From assembly GCA_018267795.1 (NCBI GenBank), contig JAFDXS010000018.1:1-12500 (forward strand): a stretch of 12,500 nucleotides of DNA, given 5' to 3'. Below are positions 1 through 7,118 of this stretch, one piece after another. Under the pieces are notes generated by a model. It was given only the letters and a program-made list of their open reading frames with translations. It was not told the DNA's origin and searched no databases. The translations under genes and the position numbers were made by a program. Every line of letters begins with the position of its first letter. The first letter of the stretch is position 1. This stretch comes from Bacteroidota bacterium. GTDB lineage: Bacteria; Bacteroidota; Bacteroidia; Chitinophagales; Chitinophagaceae.

Positions 1-488
1 CTATAGATCAGCAGGATGTACAGAAAGTAATGGAAACCCTGGGTCACGCCAGCGACCTCAATGACTCGACCAGCAGCAACAAAAGAGATGGCTATGTACC
101 CGGCCCGTACACGCCACCTGCAAAACAGAGCTATACAGTACCTAACAGCTCAGGCAATCGTCGCTTGTACCGCAACCCTTACGATAAAATATTGGGTGGT
201 GTATGCAGTGGTATCGCCAGCTATTTTGATATTGACCCTACTATAGTGCGCCTGGTATTTGCACTTATGCTGTTTGGTGCGGGCATTGGCTTTGTGGCAT
301 ATATAGTGGCCTGGATAGTGATACCCATGGCTAAAACACCTGATGAGCTACGCATAATGCAGGGCGGGGAGCCTATGGATTTCCATACCATGACAGGAAA
401 CATGGCGGCAGAGCTGCAGGATCTGAAGCGTAGGGCAGAGCAGATGAGCCGTGAGTTGAAAGATTTTTTTAGTAAGAAGAAAAAATAA
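1..488 (+). CDS. PspC-domain membrane protein, 5' end outside the window
   Basis: The reading frame is open to the left edge (first full codon at base 3, reading IDQQDVQKV before the first Met at base 30), so the Met at 30 is almost certainly internal. Bacteroidota PspC proteins carry a long N-terminal region ending in a segment of the type 'V...DV..V...LG', which is what is seen here. A Pro/Ser/Asn-rich linker follows, then the PspC domain at bases 159-332: a basic start (RRLYRN), the ILGGVCSGIASYFDIDPT motif, and a hydrophobic helix ending in AWIVIPM. The charged C-terminal tail (about 50 residues, Lys/Glu rich, ending in KKKK) is probably helical. PspC proteins sit in the inner membrane and take part in envelope-stress responses; in Bacteroidota the partner is usually an upstream PadR-type regulator, which would be outside the window. 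The family call is firm; the exact role is inferred. Confidence 0.88.
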   Translation, partial: IDQQDVQKVMETLGHASDLNDSTSSNKRDGYVPGPYTPPAKQSYTVPNSSGNRRLYRNPYDKILGGVCSGIASYFDIDPTIVRLVFALMLFGAGIGFVAYIVAWIVIPMAKTPDELRIMQGGEPMDFHTMTGNMAAELQDLKRRAEQMSRELKDFFSKKKK

Positions 489-582
489 GACTGTAGACTT
501 TCATTGCTAAACTAACATGAACAAGCCTATGCAGTATCAATACTATTAGGAAGAGATATTTATAATTCTGATTTTTTTAGGT

Positions 583-610
583 AGCCCGATATTTATCGGG
601 CTTTATTTTT
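583..610 (+). terminator. Intrinsic terminator after the PspC gene
   Basis: An 8-bp perfect stem (agcccgat at 583-590, atcgggct at 595-602) with a 4-base loop is followed directly by a T-rich run to 610. It lies about 95 bases past the PspC stop and separates that gene from the next one on the same strand, which should therefore have its own promoter. Confidence 0.85.
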
Positions 611-644
611 TAAGGCTAACTTTATACAAGAAAATACGAGAGAG

Positions 645-1862
645 ATGGAAAATAATACAGATAATCTGCGCAGCCTGTTCGATAAGTTGAAAACTATTAA
701 TTTCTGGCAGCGCTTATTTGGCTGGAAGCAGGTAAAGAGTCTGTTAATAGATGCCTATGGCGACTTGCAGCGATTGCTTGCTGCATACAGCACCCTAAAG
801 GAAACTGTTGCACATGAGGCAACAGAAAACAGGATAAGCAAGGAGGGGAATGCAGTACTTACCAACCGCAATGCAGAACTACAGGCAGAGCTTGCCACAA
901 TAAGGCAAAAAATAAGCGGGCTCGAAGAACAGCTGAAAATAGCCAGCACTAAGAATACAGAACTTGTAAAAGAAGAAGAGTTTCGCAGAAAGGAGCATAG
1001 TAATGCGCTGGCATCACTACAGAGTATTCAAAAAGAAATAAGTGATGAAAGGCAAAAAGAAATTTCTCAAAAGACAAATGAGGAAATTGAAAAATTAAGG
1101 AAACAAAAAGATACCTGGAGCAATCATCAGCTGCAGGTACAACTGGCTATCAAGACCATCTGTAATAATCATACTATTGAGTATGTAGATAAAGTGCCTT
1201 TCAGAGGGGAGCCGGATAATACTATAAAGATTTGCGATGAGTATGTAGTATTCGATGCGAAAAGCCCTGCTGGTGAAGACCTTAATAACTTTCCTGCCTA
1301 TATAAAAGACCAGGCAGAAAGGGCAAAAAAATATGCTAGGCAAGATGCTGTAAAAACAGACATTTTCTTTGTAGTACCTTCTAATACTTTAGAAGTGCTA
1401 AGCACTTTTGTATATCGCATCAGTGACTACAATGTGTATATCATCTCTACCGCTTCTCTGGAGCCGGTGATACTAAGCCTGAAGAAAATAGAAGAGTACG
1501 AATTTGCAGAGCAGCTAAGCCCTGAAGAGCGGGAAAATATCTGCCGCATACTGGGTAAGTTTGCACACCTCTCCAAACGCCGTATACAGGTAGATAGTTT
1601 CTTTGCAAAACAGTTTATAGAGCTTGCATACAAAAGTGAGAACGACTTACCCACAGAAATACATGATAAAATGATAGCCTTTGAACGGGCAGAGAAACTA
1701 AACCCGCCTACAGAGAAAAGGGCCAAGGAAATAAATCTGAAAGAGCTGGAAAAAGAAACCAACAAGCTATCTACAGATGCCAATGCAAAGGGCATTTATT
1801 TAGGTGATATCTCTGCTGAGTTAAATGGACTGCCGCTATATACAAGTGATAATAAAGAATAG
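645..1862 (+). CDS. RmuC-like coiled-coil protein with PD-(D/E)XK nuclease-type domain
   Basis: This 405-residue protein has three parts. Residues 1-50 contain an aromatic amphipathic stretch (FWQRLFGWKQV) but no clear membrane span. Residues 50-157 are Glu/Lys/Gln rich with heptad-like spacing, predicted coiled coil. Residues 158-290 look like a restriction-endonuclease fold: a W158 start, then GEPD (188-191), a beta strand and V-F-D204-A-K206-S-P, fitting the PD...(D/E)XK metal-binding pattern in the arrangement found in RmuC. A helical C-terminal part follows (291-380). RmuC proteins act in DNA recombination, limiting inversion at short inverted repeats; classic RmuC has an N-terminal membrane anchor that I do not see here. 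It stands alone between two terminators, so context adds little. TAACTTTA at 617-624 could be a -7 element. The nuclease-fold call is from motif reading and is fairly sure; enzymatic activity is inferred. Confidence 0.72.
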   Translation: MENNTDNLRSLFDKLKTINFWQRLFGWKQVKSLLIDAYGDLQRLLAAYSTLKETVAHEATENRISKEGNAVLTNRNAELQAELATIRQKISGLEEQLKIASTKNTELVKEEEFRRKEHSNALASLQSIQKEISDERQKEISQKTNEEIEKLRKQKDTWSNHQLQVQLAIKTICNNHTIEYVDKVPFRGEPDNTIKICDEYVVFDAKSPAGEDLNNFPAYIKDQAERAKKYARQDAVKTDIFFVVPSNTLEVLSTFVYRISDYNVYIISTASLEPVILSLKKIEEYEFAEQLSPEERENICRILGKFAHLSKRRIQVDSFFAKQFIELAYKSENDLPTEIHDKMIAFERAEKLNPPTEKRAKEINLKELEKETNKLSTDANAKGIYLGDISAELNGLPLYTSDNKE

Positions 1863-1878
1863 TGAATGCATATATATC

Positions 1879-1912
1879 AAAAACGAGAGGCTACCCTTAA
1901 GGTAGCCTCTCG
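1879..1912 (-). terminator. Strong hairpin terminator between convergent genes
   Basis: A perfect 12-bp stem (cgagaggctacc at 1884-1895, ggtagcctctcg at 1901-1912) encloses a 5-base loop. On the minus strand it is followed by five T residues (plus-strand A at 1879-1883), so it fits as the terminator of the minus-strand sigma/anti-sigma unit. It lies 21 bases past the stop of the plus-strand RmuC-like gene and probably also stops that transcript, although on that side the following sequence is only A/T-rich rather than a T run. Confidence 0.85.
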
Positions 1913-1935
1913 CATATATAGATAAATAGAAATGG

Positions 1936-3408
1936 CTATTTTCTAAGCAGCAGGAATTTTAATTGTACCTGCACATAGTTACGGTCAAGGTAGTTGGCAT
2001 TTGGTGCCACTACATTGTTAAGTCCTTGTCTGTAAGATACACCTGCTTTTATAGTATTGCTCAGTGCGCATTCGGCCTTGCCTACAAAACCCAGATCGAA
2101 AGAAGGAACTTCTCTTGAAACAGTTTGCTGGCCGCCATCAGAGCTGGCGCTTACTGAAGTTTCATTCAGCAGCAGGCGCTGTACGTCTGCACCTACGCCT
2201 ACAGATATTTTCTTATGAATATTGTAGCCGAGTGTAGGGGTTACCTGTGCATAGTAGAGATTATAGTTCACTTCTCTTTGCTGTGCTGTAGCTGCAGCAG
2301 GAGTAGGTGACGCTTCTACCGGTCTTTCAGAACTACCACCTGAGGATACCATTTTCGCACCGGCATAACGCCTTACAGTAGCATTATTATTGCTGAGAGA
2401 TGATGAAAGTCTGCCTGCTGGCCTGCCGGATAATGATGTAACAGCTGCGTTTGCGCTGGCGTAAGGAGATACTGTAGCTGTAACAGGCAGCGTCATTTTT
2501 GCAGCAGCCTTTACAGGTTTCAATGAGCTTCCTATATTACCGGAAGGATTTTCATTTGAACTGGCATTTGATAATGGCATGGTTACTGAAGGTAAGTCAC
2601 CCTGGCTTGATGGGGCTGAGAAATCATTTGATATAATTCTGCTGGCAATTGCTCTCGATTCAGAACTATTAGCTACCCAGTATTCGCTTTTTTCAGTGGT
2701 ATTGTCATTTACAAAGGCCAGGTCACTTTCTATGTAGAAACGATCGCCTAGCATTCTTTTGCCTGTGGCACCTATTGAATAGCCGCTTGTAGCATTGCCA
2801 TAGTTAAGACCGCCGGCTATACTTATAGTTGTTTTTGCTTTTGAAGCAGATTTAGGATCCCGTTCTGTGCTAAAGGTATTGTACACAGGGTACTTAGGAT
2901 TTTCTGTAATCTCTATGCTATGCGCATCAGTTACTGCGGCATTAAAGGCAAGCAGGCTGTTGGCAGCTTTAGCAGCTTTTTCATTAGCATTGAAAACTGC
3001 ACGCAGTGAAAGTGAATTGTCTTTTTTATTGTTTGTATTGTTTATAATAGCTTTTGCAATGTTTTTACTGAAGTCTGTATTTACATCTGCAGTAACCGGC
3101 ACAATGATTGGCTGCAAATCTGCAATATTATTTTTCGCACGCACAGCGGCAGACTGATGCGCTACACTTGCTAGCGGCGCATTACTCTTGTGGTGCATAA
3201 GCACGGGTATAGAAATGATCATTGCCAAAGATGCGGCAATAGATGCTGTAGATGCTATGATAGCCATAGGCACCCATAGGAAGGTTCTGCGTTTCCCCGA
3301 GTCGCCATCCATTCGGGCGGCGAGCTTGTCCCAGTTGCCCGGGCTGTACTCGAAGTCATTCTCATCAAATTTGGATCTGATGAGATTGTCAAAATCATTT
3401 GGTTTCAT
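1936..3408 (-). CDS. Hybrid anti-sigma-like inner-membrane protein with beta-barrel-like C-terminus
   Basis: This 490-residue protein begins 14 bases inside the end of the ECF sigma gene, so the two are translationally coupled. Residues 1-42 are a charged cytoplasmic segment (FDNLIRSKFDENDFEYSPGNW) of the kind found at the start of Bacteroidota anti-sigma-like proteins. Residues 43-70 form one hydrophobic membrane span. Residues 75-190 are Ala/Asn/Lys-rich and probably periplasmic. Residues 193-234 and 379-490 show alternating hydrophobic strands with Gly/aromatic turns (for example YSIGATGKRMLGDRFYIESD and TPTLGYNIHKKISVGVGADV), as in outer-membrane beta-barrel-like domains. These two blocks are split by about 145 residues of Ser/Ala/Pro/Asn-rich low-complexity sequence. 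The likely role is to hold the sigma factor inactive and sense the envelope. There is no cleavable signal peptide and no zinc-binding HxxxCxxC motif. The anti-sigma role is inferred mainly from the pairing; the barrel call rests on strand pattern only. Confidence 0.7.
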   Translation of the reverse strand: MKPNDFDNLIRSKFDENDFEYSPGNWDKLAARMDGDSGKRRTFLWVPMAIIASTASIAASLAMIISIPVLMHHKSNAPLASVAHQSAAVRAKNNIADLQPIIVPVTADVNTDFSKNIAKAIINNTNNKKDNSLSLRAVFNANEKAAKAANSLLAFNAAVTDAHSIEITENPKYPVYNTFSTERDPKSASKAKTTISIAGGLNYGNATSGYSIGATGKRMLGDRFYIESDLAFVNDNTTEKSEYWVANSSESRAIASRIISNDFSAPSSQGDLPSVTMPLSNASSNENPSGNIGSSLKPVKAAAKMTLPVTATVSPYASANAAVTSLSGRPAGRLSSSLSNNNATVRRYAGAKMVSSGGSSERPVEASPTPAAATAQQREVNYNLYYAQVTPTLGYNIHKKISVGVGADVQRLLLNETSVSASSDGGQQTVSREVPSFDLGFVGKAECALSNTIKAGVSYRQGLNNVVAPNANYLDRNYVQVQLKFLLLRK

Positions 3409-3970
3409 ACGTCACTTTTAACGAATCATTTTTCTTTATTTTTTTCTGAAGCAGGTATCTTGCCTGGTGCACATGCCACTGAGAGGTTTTTTCGCTTATA
3501 TTAAATTGTGCCGCGATCTCCGCATGGTTATACCCTTCAAAAACAAACAAGTTGAATACGGTTCTGGTCATTGCTGGTAAGGATTGTACTACCCTTACCA
3601 ATTCTTTAAATTCTAAATTTTCAAAAACTTCGTTGCTTATAGATAAGTTACTTTGCTCTGCAGGTATGGCGTGCACATGCATCACCATTTCCTGTTTCAG
3701 GTATTTGCTTCTCAGATAATCCAAACAGGTATTCACCATCACACGCTTCATCCAGCCCTCGAAAGAGCCCTGGTCGCCAAACTTGTTGATATTGGTAAAT
3801 ATTTTCAGAAAGCCATCATTGAGCAATTGCTCGGCATCCTGCATGTCCTTTGCATATCTTGCGCATATCTTCAGAAACAGGCTGTAATATATCTTATACA
3901 GATGCTCCTGAATTGCGCGGTTTTGATCCCGACACCCAGCTATTATTTCGTGTTCAGAATAAGCGGGCAT
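3395..3970 (-). CDS. ECF-type RNA polymerase sigma factor
   Basis: At 191 residues this has the usual ECF length and two-domain layout. Region 2 lies at about residues 20-90, with the DMQDAEQLLNDGFLKIFTNI segment (region 2.2, core polymerase contact) and FEGWMKRVMVNTCLDYLR (regions 2.3/2.4, -10 recognition). Region 4 lies at about 120-175, with LPAMTRTVFNLFVFEGYNHAEIA followed by the helix-turn-helix around residues 148-170 (AEIAAQFNISEKTSQWHVHQ) that reads the -35 element. The gene overlaps by 14 bases with the downstream membrane protein at 1936-3408, the usual sigma/regulator pairing. The start at 3970 gives a normal N-terminus (MPAYSEHEII). I found no convincing TAnnTTTG element just upstream, so its promoter is unclear and may be of an alternative class, possibly autoregulated. 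Family assignment is secure; target genes are unknown. Confidence 0.93.
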   Translation of the reverse strand: MPAYSEHEIIAGCRDQNRAIQEHLYKIYYSLFLKICARYAKDMQDAEQLLNDGFLKIFTNINKFGDQGSFEGWMKRVMVNTCLDYLRSKYLKQEMVMHVHAIPAEQSNLSISNEVFENLEFKELVRVVQSLPAMTRTVFNLFVFEGYNHAEIAAQFNISEKTSQWHVHQARYLLQKKIKKNDSLKVTYETK

Positions 3971-4667
3971 AATATTGCTTAGATCATTGGACTGTTTGAA
4001 ATTAAAAGTTCGCTAAAAATACTCACATAATCAACATTTTTTTATTTCCACACTGCTTTTTATGCTGTTTTCGCACTATTCTGCATCATCGCACCTTTAC
4101 GAACGGTGTAAAATAACAGGCGTAATGGACCCTGGGGTACATGCATCCCGTAATTTATAGAGTTTAATAGGGGACTGGCCTTGCAACCTAAAATACGATA
4201 CCGATAAAGTTTGATATTCCTGATCATAACATTTTTCAATTACTGTGTTTTAATTAAACTTTTTCTGGGATCGTTTATGCGGAGGCCTCCTTTCTAAAAC
4301 ATAAACTATTCGCCGTTAATAAGAAGACGTAAGGACTTGCGAAAACCCTTGGTTCAACTCAAAAAAAATTTTCTGTGCTTATTGTAATAAGTGTCCATAA
4401 GCAATATAAACATTTGTTAATCAGTCAGTTGTGGTGATTTTAGCTAAATTGATAGCAAACTGCTGCCTTAATGCACGTTATAAATTTAATTATATGTCAG
4501 TGCATGAGTATTTTATGGCCAATTTCATTCACAAGCAGAACCCATCCTGACAATAATCATTATGCATCCTGATACAGTGCAGTAAAAACAACAGCACGAT
4601 TAGCCAAATTTGTTGCTGACATAAAGCTGTCACCGTACAGCAATTCCTTTGCAATAAATAATCGCTT
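3971..4667. other. Noncoding spacer of about 700 bases
   Basis: No credible coding region is seen on either strand; stop codons are frequent and the one minus-strand open stretch (4560-4754) overlaps the start of the next gene without family resemblance. The region is AT-rich. It must contain the promoter of the minus-strand sigma gene and that of the plus-strand GyrI-like gene. Visible structure: a nested inverted repeat at 4273-4306, a small dyad at 4377-4402 (gcttat / ataagc), and a short direct repeat of catcctga around 4543-4570. A CAAATTTG at 4605-4612 and TTCCTTTG at 4644-4651 are imperfect -7 candidates for the gene at 4668. A small RNA or decayed gene cannot be excluded. Confidence 0.6.
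4273..4306. repeat. Nested inverted repeat in the long spacer
   Basis: Outer arms gtttatg (4273-4279) and cataaac (4300-4306) are perfect reverse complements. Between them lies a perfect 10-base palindrome, ggaggcctcc (4281-4290). No T run follows, so it does not read as a terminator; a protein-binding site or structured RNA element is possible. Confidence 0.45.
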
Positions 4668-5291
4668 ATGGAAAAACTTGACCTTACCAAAATGTATAAA
4701 ACATATTATAGTGCAGCAACAAAGCCTGAATTGAAAAATATTGGGCCTGTCCAATATATATCCGTAACAGGTAAAGGCGATCCCTCAGGAAAAGAGTTTG
4801 GCGATAATATACAGCTCCTCTATGCTGTTGCCTATGCATTGAAATTTATGTGCAAAACAGATGGAAATGATTTTACAGTGCCAAAGCTGGAAGCACTTTG
4901 GGATTTTGACACAAAAAAATATGCAAACATTTCAATGGAAGATACTCCCGCTGTAGTGCCACGCAGCGAATGGACCTATCGCCTTATGATACGTATGCCC
5001 GATTTTGTACGCCAAAAACAAATTGCCTCCGCAATAAGGCAGGCGATAATAAAAAAGAAACTGCCCCAGGCTGAAAAGGTGGAGTTTTATAAACTGAATG
5101 AAGGCAAAGTAGTAGATATGATGCATATAGGTCCATTTGATAAAGAAATGGAAACCTTGGAGCACATGCAGACATTTATAAAGGCAAACAATTTAAAAAA
5201 GAACGGTCAGCATCACGAAATATATCTCAGCGATTTTAGAAAAACTATCCCGGAGAAACTGAAAACAATTCTGCGCGAGCCTGTGAAGTAA
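4668..5291 (+). CDS. GyrI-like small-molecule-binding domain protein
   Basis: This 207-residue protein matches the stand-alone GyrI-like (SOUL-like/SHS2-fold) family across its full length. It opens with MEKLDLTKMYKTYY, continues with a strand PVQYISVTGKGDPSGKEF (28-44), a helix LYAVAYALKFMCK (51-63), VPKLEALWDF (71-80), EWTYRLMIRMPDFV (101-114), and the second repeat with NEGKVVDMMHIGPFDKE (144-160) followed by HHEIYLSDFRKTIPEKLKTI (182-201). The conserved Glu184 in HHEIYLSD and Glu75/Trp78 in KLEALW line the ligand pocket in this family. Relatives bind hydrophobic drugs or toxins, and some have been reported to hydrolyse cyclopropane-containing toxins; which applies here is not known. It is probably cytosolic, since no signal peptide is seen. 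It is a single-gene unit, converging with the DoxX gene 21 bases downstream. Confidence 0.9.
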   Translation: MEKLDLTKMYKTYYSAATKPELKNIGPVQYISVTGKGDPSGKEFGDNIQLLYAVAYALKFMCKTDGNDFTVPKLEALWDFDTKKYANISMEDTPAVVPRSEWTYRLMIRMPDFVRQKQIASAIRQAIIKKKLPQAEKVEFYKLNEGKVVDMMHIGPFDKEMETLEHMQTFIKANNLKKNGQHHEIYLSDFRKTIPEKLKTILREPVK

Positions 5292-5312
5292 ATGATTGCT
5301 GCAAGCAACACA

Positions 5313-5723
5313 TTACTTTAAATGCAGCCCCAATTCTTTTTTTCTGAATAGTCTGAGTATTTGCCGACGATATGCAATAAGTAATATAGCACAGCACAGC
5401 CACACAGTTATGCCCATGAAGAAGAGCTGGCCGCCATCATTCATCACTTCTACACCCAGTATGGTAAGATGAAAGAAAATAGCGCCACTCATAGTGCCCA
5501 GGGCCAGCAAGGCGCCCCATGCAGTAGTGCGAGGCACAAGCAATAATATAGAGGCGATAAGCTCTACAATGCCCGAGCCTATGCGCCCCCAGGGTTCCAT
5601 ACCTACTTTCGTAAATATATAGATGCTTTCAGGTTTTGCACCAAATTTGAAGCTTAATGTTTGCAGTAGTATATATGCTGCAACAATTCTTAGCAGCCAG
5701 TAGAAAATATTTTTTGCATTCAT
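5313..5723 (-). CDS. DoxX-family integral membrane protein
   Basis: This 136-residue protein has four predicted membrane spans, at about residues 5-24, 47-64, 67-87 and 98-118, and a basic C-terminal tail (RRQILRLFRKKE). The N-terminal FYWLLRIVAAYILLQTLSFKF segment and the GRIGSGIVELIASILLLVPRTTAWGALLALGTMSGAI core are typical of the DoxX/DoxD-like family, whose members sit in the inner membrane and have been tied to redox or thiosulfate-related roles, mostly without firm function. It lies 51 bases downstream of the Crp/Fnr gene on the same strand and has its own candidate -7 element in that gap, so it may be either the last gene of that run or separately transcribed and controlled by that regulator. 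Confidence 0.85.
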   Translation of the reverse strand: MNAKNIFYWLLRIVAAYILLQTLSFKFGAKPESIYIFTKVGMEPWGRIGSGIVELIASILLLVPRTTAWGALLALGTMSGAIFFHLTILGVEVMNDGGQLFFMGITVWLCCAILLIAYRRQILRLFRKKELGLHLK

Positions 5724-5739
5724 GGCTTTATCTTTTTGT

Positions 5740-5747
5740 CAAAAGTA
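5740..5747 (-). promoter_or_regulatory. Candidate -7 promoter element for the DoxX gene
   Basis: On the minus strand the sequence reads TACTTTTG, an exact match to the Bacteroidota TAnnTTTG -7 consensus, 16 bases before the DoxX start codon. A matching -33 TTTG element is not evident, so the call is tentative. Confidence 0.4.
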
Positions 5748-5774
5748 AACTGCTGCTCATGAACGGATTGTCGC

Positions 5775-6473
5775 CTAGCCGACCTTTGCTTCTTTTTGCA
5801 ATAATTTCACATTATGTATCACTATATGGCGACGGTTCATTTCCAGTATCCCTTCATCACTAAGCTGGCTCACCAATGTGGTAACCGATTGTCGTGTGGT
5901 GCAGATGAGGCGGGCAATATCCTCGTGTGTAAGGTAATTGTCCAGCGTTACGGATACCAGATCTTTTTTATCGCCGGCCGGCAGCATGGTCCAGAAGAAG
6001 TAAAGCAGCCTTGTGCGTACATCGCGCTGCAGCAGGTTTAGCAATCGTGTCTCAAGCCTTTTCAGTTTCTGGCCTACTTTCTTTGAGAATACTATGCTCA
6101 GGTCCGGTCTTTTATCAAGCAGCTTTTCGAAATCATGTATCGTAAAGGCGCAGAGCACACAGCCCGACTTATGCGCCTGGGCAAACTCTCCCTGCATATT
6201 ATTAGGCTCAAGCGTAAACTGGCCAAATACATCACCGGGTTGCAATATTTCTTTTACCAGGTCATTACCATCATCATCCACATTGCCAATCTTTACAAAA
6301 CCTTCTTTTATAAAATATAACTTGTTGTGGTATTGTGCATCGAAGTATATGAAGGCATCCTTATCAGCAATGATGAAATTGTGCATAATATTAAGCCACT
6401 CATATTCTTCATGACTTAGCTGCGCGAGAAAATCATTTCTGCGTATTATCATCAGTTGCTCTTCTATGCCCAT
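5775..6473 (-). CDS. Crp/Fnr-family transcription regulator
   Basis: This 232-residue protein has the usual Crp/Fnr layout: a cyclic-nucleotide-binding-type beta-barrel domain (about residues 15-125, with AQYHNKLYFIKEGFVKIGNVDDDG and LQPGDVFGQFTL), a dimer helix (about 125-150, rich in Lys/Leu/Arg), and a winged helix-turn-helix (about 180-220) with LTHEDIARLICTTRQSVTTL as the recognition unit. The helix-turn-helix pattern (TH.DIA...CTTRQSV) is that of classic Crp/Fnr proteins, unlike the second regulator in this window. There are cysteines at 105 and 108 but no N-terminal Fnr-type cysteine cluster, so an iron-sulfur oxygen sensor is not indicated. The ligand-contact residues of true CRP are not conserved well enough to call cAMP binding. 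It starts 20 bases after the LysE-type gene and is probably the last gene of the six-gene run, a natural local regulator of it. Confidence 0.92.
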   Translation of the reverse strand: MGIEEQLMIIRRNDFLAQLSHEEYEWLNIMHNFIIADKDAFIYFDAQYHNKLYFIKEGFVKIGNVDDDGNDLVKEILQPGDVFGQFTLEPNNMQGEFAQAHKSGCVLCAFTIHDFEKLLDKRPDLSIVFSKKVGQKLKRLETRLLNLLQRDVRTRLLYFFWTMLPAGDKKDLVSVTLDNYLTHEDIARLICTTRQSVTTLVSQLSDEGILEMNRRHIVIHNVKLLQKEAKVG

Positions 6474-6493
6474 AGCAGAAATATACGAAACAT

Positions 6494-7111
6494 TTAATGA
6501 AACAGTTTTACCGCCTGCAATGCTGCGATACCCAAAAATACAAAGGCGGTAATGATATTTACCATGTACCTATTACGCTGCATGAATGCCGATAGCTTTT
6601 TGCCGGCCAAAATGAAAAGCAGCAAAGCGGTAAACGTACCTATGCCGGCGCCAACTGCAAATAGAGAATATGCCATGAGCCGTGCCGGTAATATGGACTG
6701 AACTAATAAATACAATATCCATCCTGCCCAGAATGGCACTTGCAGCGGATTGATGGCGCTAAGCCCGGCACCCAGCCAAAAACGATTTAACCTTGTATCT
6801 AATACTATGTTTTTCTCTTCCTTATTTTTTAGTGACAGGATGCATCCCCCGGCCAGCAACACAGGAAGTATAATGGATATAATGCGAAAGACAAATAATA
6901 AGGAGGCGTATGAAGCCAGCTTGTCAACGAAGTAAAATGTGCCGCAGAGATATGCCAGTTCTATAATGCATACCCCTATGGCAAATTGTATAGCACTGCG
7001 CATATCTTCCCTGGCGGCTATGTACATGGCCGTTACATTCAGATTGCCCAATGGCAAAGAGCCGGATAAACTAATGAGCAGCCCTGCACATACTATTTTT
7101 ATTATTTCCAT
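6494..7111 (-). CDS. LysE-family amino-acid exporter
   Basis: At 205 residues with about six hydrophobic segments (roughly 5-30, 40-60, 68-92, 112-138, 145-168 and 183-202), this has the size and topology of LysE/RhtB-type exporters of the inner membrane. The first-helix motif GSLPLGNLNVTAMYIA (17-32) corresponds to the family's conserved 'G..PG' start region, here with Leu in place of the second Pro/Gly pair, and GLSAINPLQVPFWAGW (116-131) corresponds to the conserved 'NP...F' segment before the fourth span. Such proteins export amino acids or similar small polar molecules using the proton gradient. It sits 7 bases downstream of the ATP-grasp gene and 20 bases upstream of the Crp/Fnr gene, so it is probably co-transcribed with both. 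A role exporting the product of that enzyme is an inference from position only. Confidence 0.85.
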   Translation of the reverse strand: MEIIKIVCAGLLISLSGSLPLGNLNVTAMYIAAREDMRSAIQFAIGVCIIELAYLCGTFYFVDKLASYASLLFVFRIISIILPVLLAGGCILSLKNKEEKNIVLDTRLNRFWLGAGLSAINPLQVPFWAGWILYLLVQSILPARLMAYSLFAVGAGIGTFTALLLFILAGKKLSAFMQRNRYMVNIITAFVFLGIAALQAVKLFH

Positions 7112-7118
7112 TGATTTC

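Noticed and set aside
4560..4754. Minus-strand frame of 64 codons across the start of the GyrI-like gene
   Set aside because: It overlaps the well-supported N-terminus of that gene and has no recognisable features.
5296..5308. Hairpin ttgct-gca-agcaa between the convergent GyrI-like and DoxX genes
   Set aside because: Only 5 bp of stem and no T run on either side; too weak to call a terminator.
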